A stretch of DNA of 64,000 nucleotides from Variovorax gracilis (lineage in GTDB: Bacteria; Pseudomonadota; Gammaproteobacteria; Burkholderiales; Burkholderiaceae_C), in NCBI RefSeq assembly GCF_030317115.1, contig NZ_JASZYF010000001.1:62001-126000 (forward strand). The letters run 5' to 3'. The notes under the pieces are model-generated. The model was given only the letters and a program-made list of their open reading frames with translations. It ran no database searches and was not told the origin of the DNA. Positions 63,643 through 64,000 of this stretch are shown piece by piece; the first letter of the stretch is position 1; each line of letters begins with the position of its first letter. The position numbers and the translations under genes are program-made.

Positions 63643-63660
63643 GTGACAGCCCGATGACAC
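63643..63660 (-). promoter_or_regulatory. Pho box upstream of pstS
   Basis: On the minus strand GTGTCAT CGGG CTGTCAC is a 7-4-7 direct repeat matching the PhoB site (CTGTCAT-N4-CTGTCAT). It lies 65 nt upstream of the pstS start; a -10-like TAGAGT/TCTAGA follows about 10 nt further on. Confidence 0.85.
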
Positions 63661-63708
63661 TCGCCCACAGAGGGAAAACCAACGTTTTCCGTGCACTCCC
63701 CCGTGACG

Positions 63709-63726
63709 CTGTCACACAACCGTCAT
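63709..63726 (+). promoter_or_regulatory. Pho box upstream of ppx
   Basis: On the plus strand CTGTCAC ACAA CCGTCAT is a second 7-4-7 PhoB repeat, pointing to ppx, whose ATG is 98 nt downstream. The first half also forms GTGACGCTGTCAC, a palindrome. Confidence 0.8.
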
Positions 63727-63823
63727 GCGCCGCCTCTAGCCTTGTCTCCCTGCCGGGATACCGGTTGACGCAGGCGCCCGCGGCCAGGGCGCTACGATCA
63801 GGCCCCGCCCTTCCCACTTCAAC

Positions 63824-64000
63824 ATGCAAAACGGAACCCGTCTCGCCGCGGTCGATCTCGGCTCGAACAGCTATCGCCTGGAGATCGGCCAGGTCGACCA
63901 TGGCCAGATCCACCGCACCGAGTACCTCAAGGAGACCGTTCGCCAAGGCAATGGCCTCGACGAAGCACGCAACCTGACCCCCGAAGCCATGCAGCGCGGC
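63824..64000 (+). CDS. ppx: Exopolyphosphatase, Ppx/GppA family (partial)
   Basis: Only the first 59 residues are in the window. The N-terminal ASKHA motif LAAVDLGSNSYRLEIG is diagnostic of Ppx/GppA phosphatases; Ppx rather than GppA is inferred from its place beside the pst operon and its own Pho box. Hydrolyses polyphosphate to phosphate. Confidence 0.88.
   Translation, partial: MQNGTRLAAVDLGSNSYRLEIGQVDHGQIHRTEYLKETVRQGNGLDEARNLTPEAMQRG

Overview
The window is GC-rich chromosomal DNA from a betaproteobacterium of the order Burkholderiales, most likely Comamonadaceae and Variovorax-like. This is inferred from gene content and order, not from a database search: trxA-rho, dnaX-ybaB-recR-MAPEG, nadE overlapping glnB, pstSCAB-phoU-phoB-phoR divergent from ppx, and the sigma factor/DUF3619/DUF3106/RDD/dgkA cluster. 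Nearly all of it is housekeeping DNA with tight gene spacing and many 4-nt ATGA/GTGA/TTGA overlaps. There is no prophage, CRISPR array, tRNA or rRNA. The only mobile-element trace is a short IS481-type remnant near 20.75-20.92 kb.

Layout. 0-9 kb: a truncated pbpG, then branched-chain amino acid synthesis on the minus strand (ilvI-ilvH-ilvC, pssA, two different leuA genes), with a leucine leader peptide and attenuator in front of the leuA pair. 9-12.6 kb: an ECF-like sigma factor with DUF3619, DUF3106, RDD, DgkA and LOG proteins. 12.7-17 kb: glnB/nadE, an EamA permease and a FemAB-like acyltransferase. 17-20.7 kb: soluble ppa divergent from a proton-pumping pyrophosphatase that carries a C-terminal OmpA-like domain. 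20.7-25 kb: IS/ABC-permease scar, a PF10118-like protein, three small unknown proteins and a ClsC-like phospholipase D. 25-31 kb: peroxiredoxin, an aldehyde dehydrogenase/SDR pair and molybdenum cofactor genes moaA-mobA-moeA. 31-35 kb: rnhA, a methyltransferase, gloB and mltD. 35-38 kb: a NitT/TauT-type ABC importer.

38-43 kb: MAPEG, recR, ybaB, dnaX (with an A9 slippery tract), a metzincin protease, the 4.5S SRP RNA and a small ORF behind a perfect LexA box. 43-50 kb: a flavoprotein and an AddAB-like helicase/nuclease pair. 50-57 kb: trxA, rho, a Gfo/Idh oxidoreductase, zinc-independent L31, a polytopic GT-C-like protein and a MATE exporter. 57-64 kb: the complete Pho regulon core, with oppositely oriented Pho boxes between pstS and ppx.

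The observations most worth testing are regulatory: the leucine attenuator with a nearly leaderless leader peptide, the dnaX A9 tract whose two alternative frames both stop at once, the LexA-controlled 61-aa ORF next to ffs, the pyrophosphatase-OmpA fusion, and the overlapping divergent start codons of gloB and a methyltransferase with a perfect -10 box inside the overlap.
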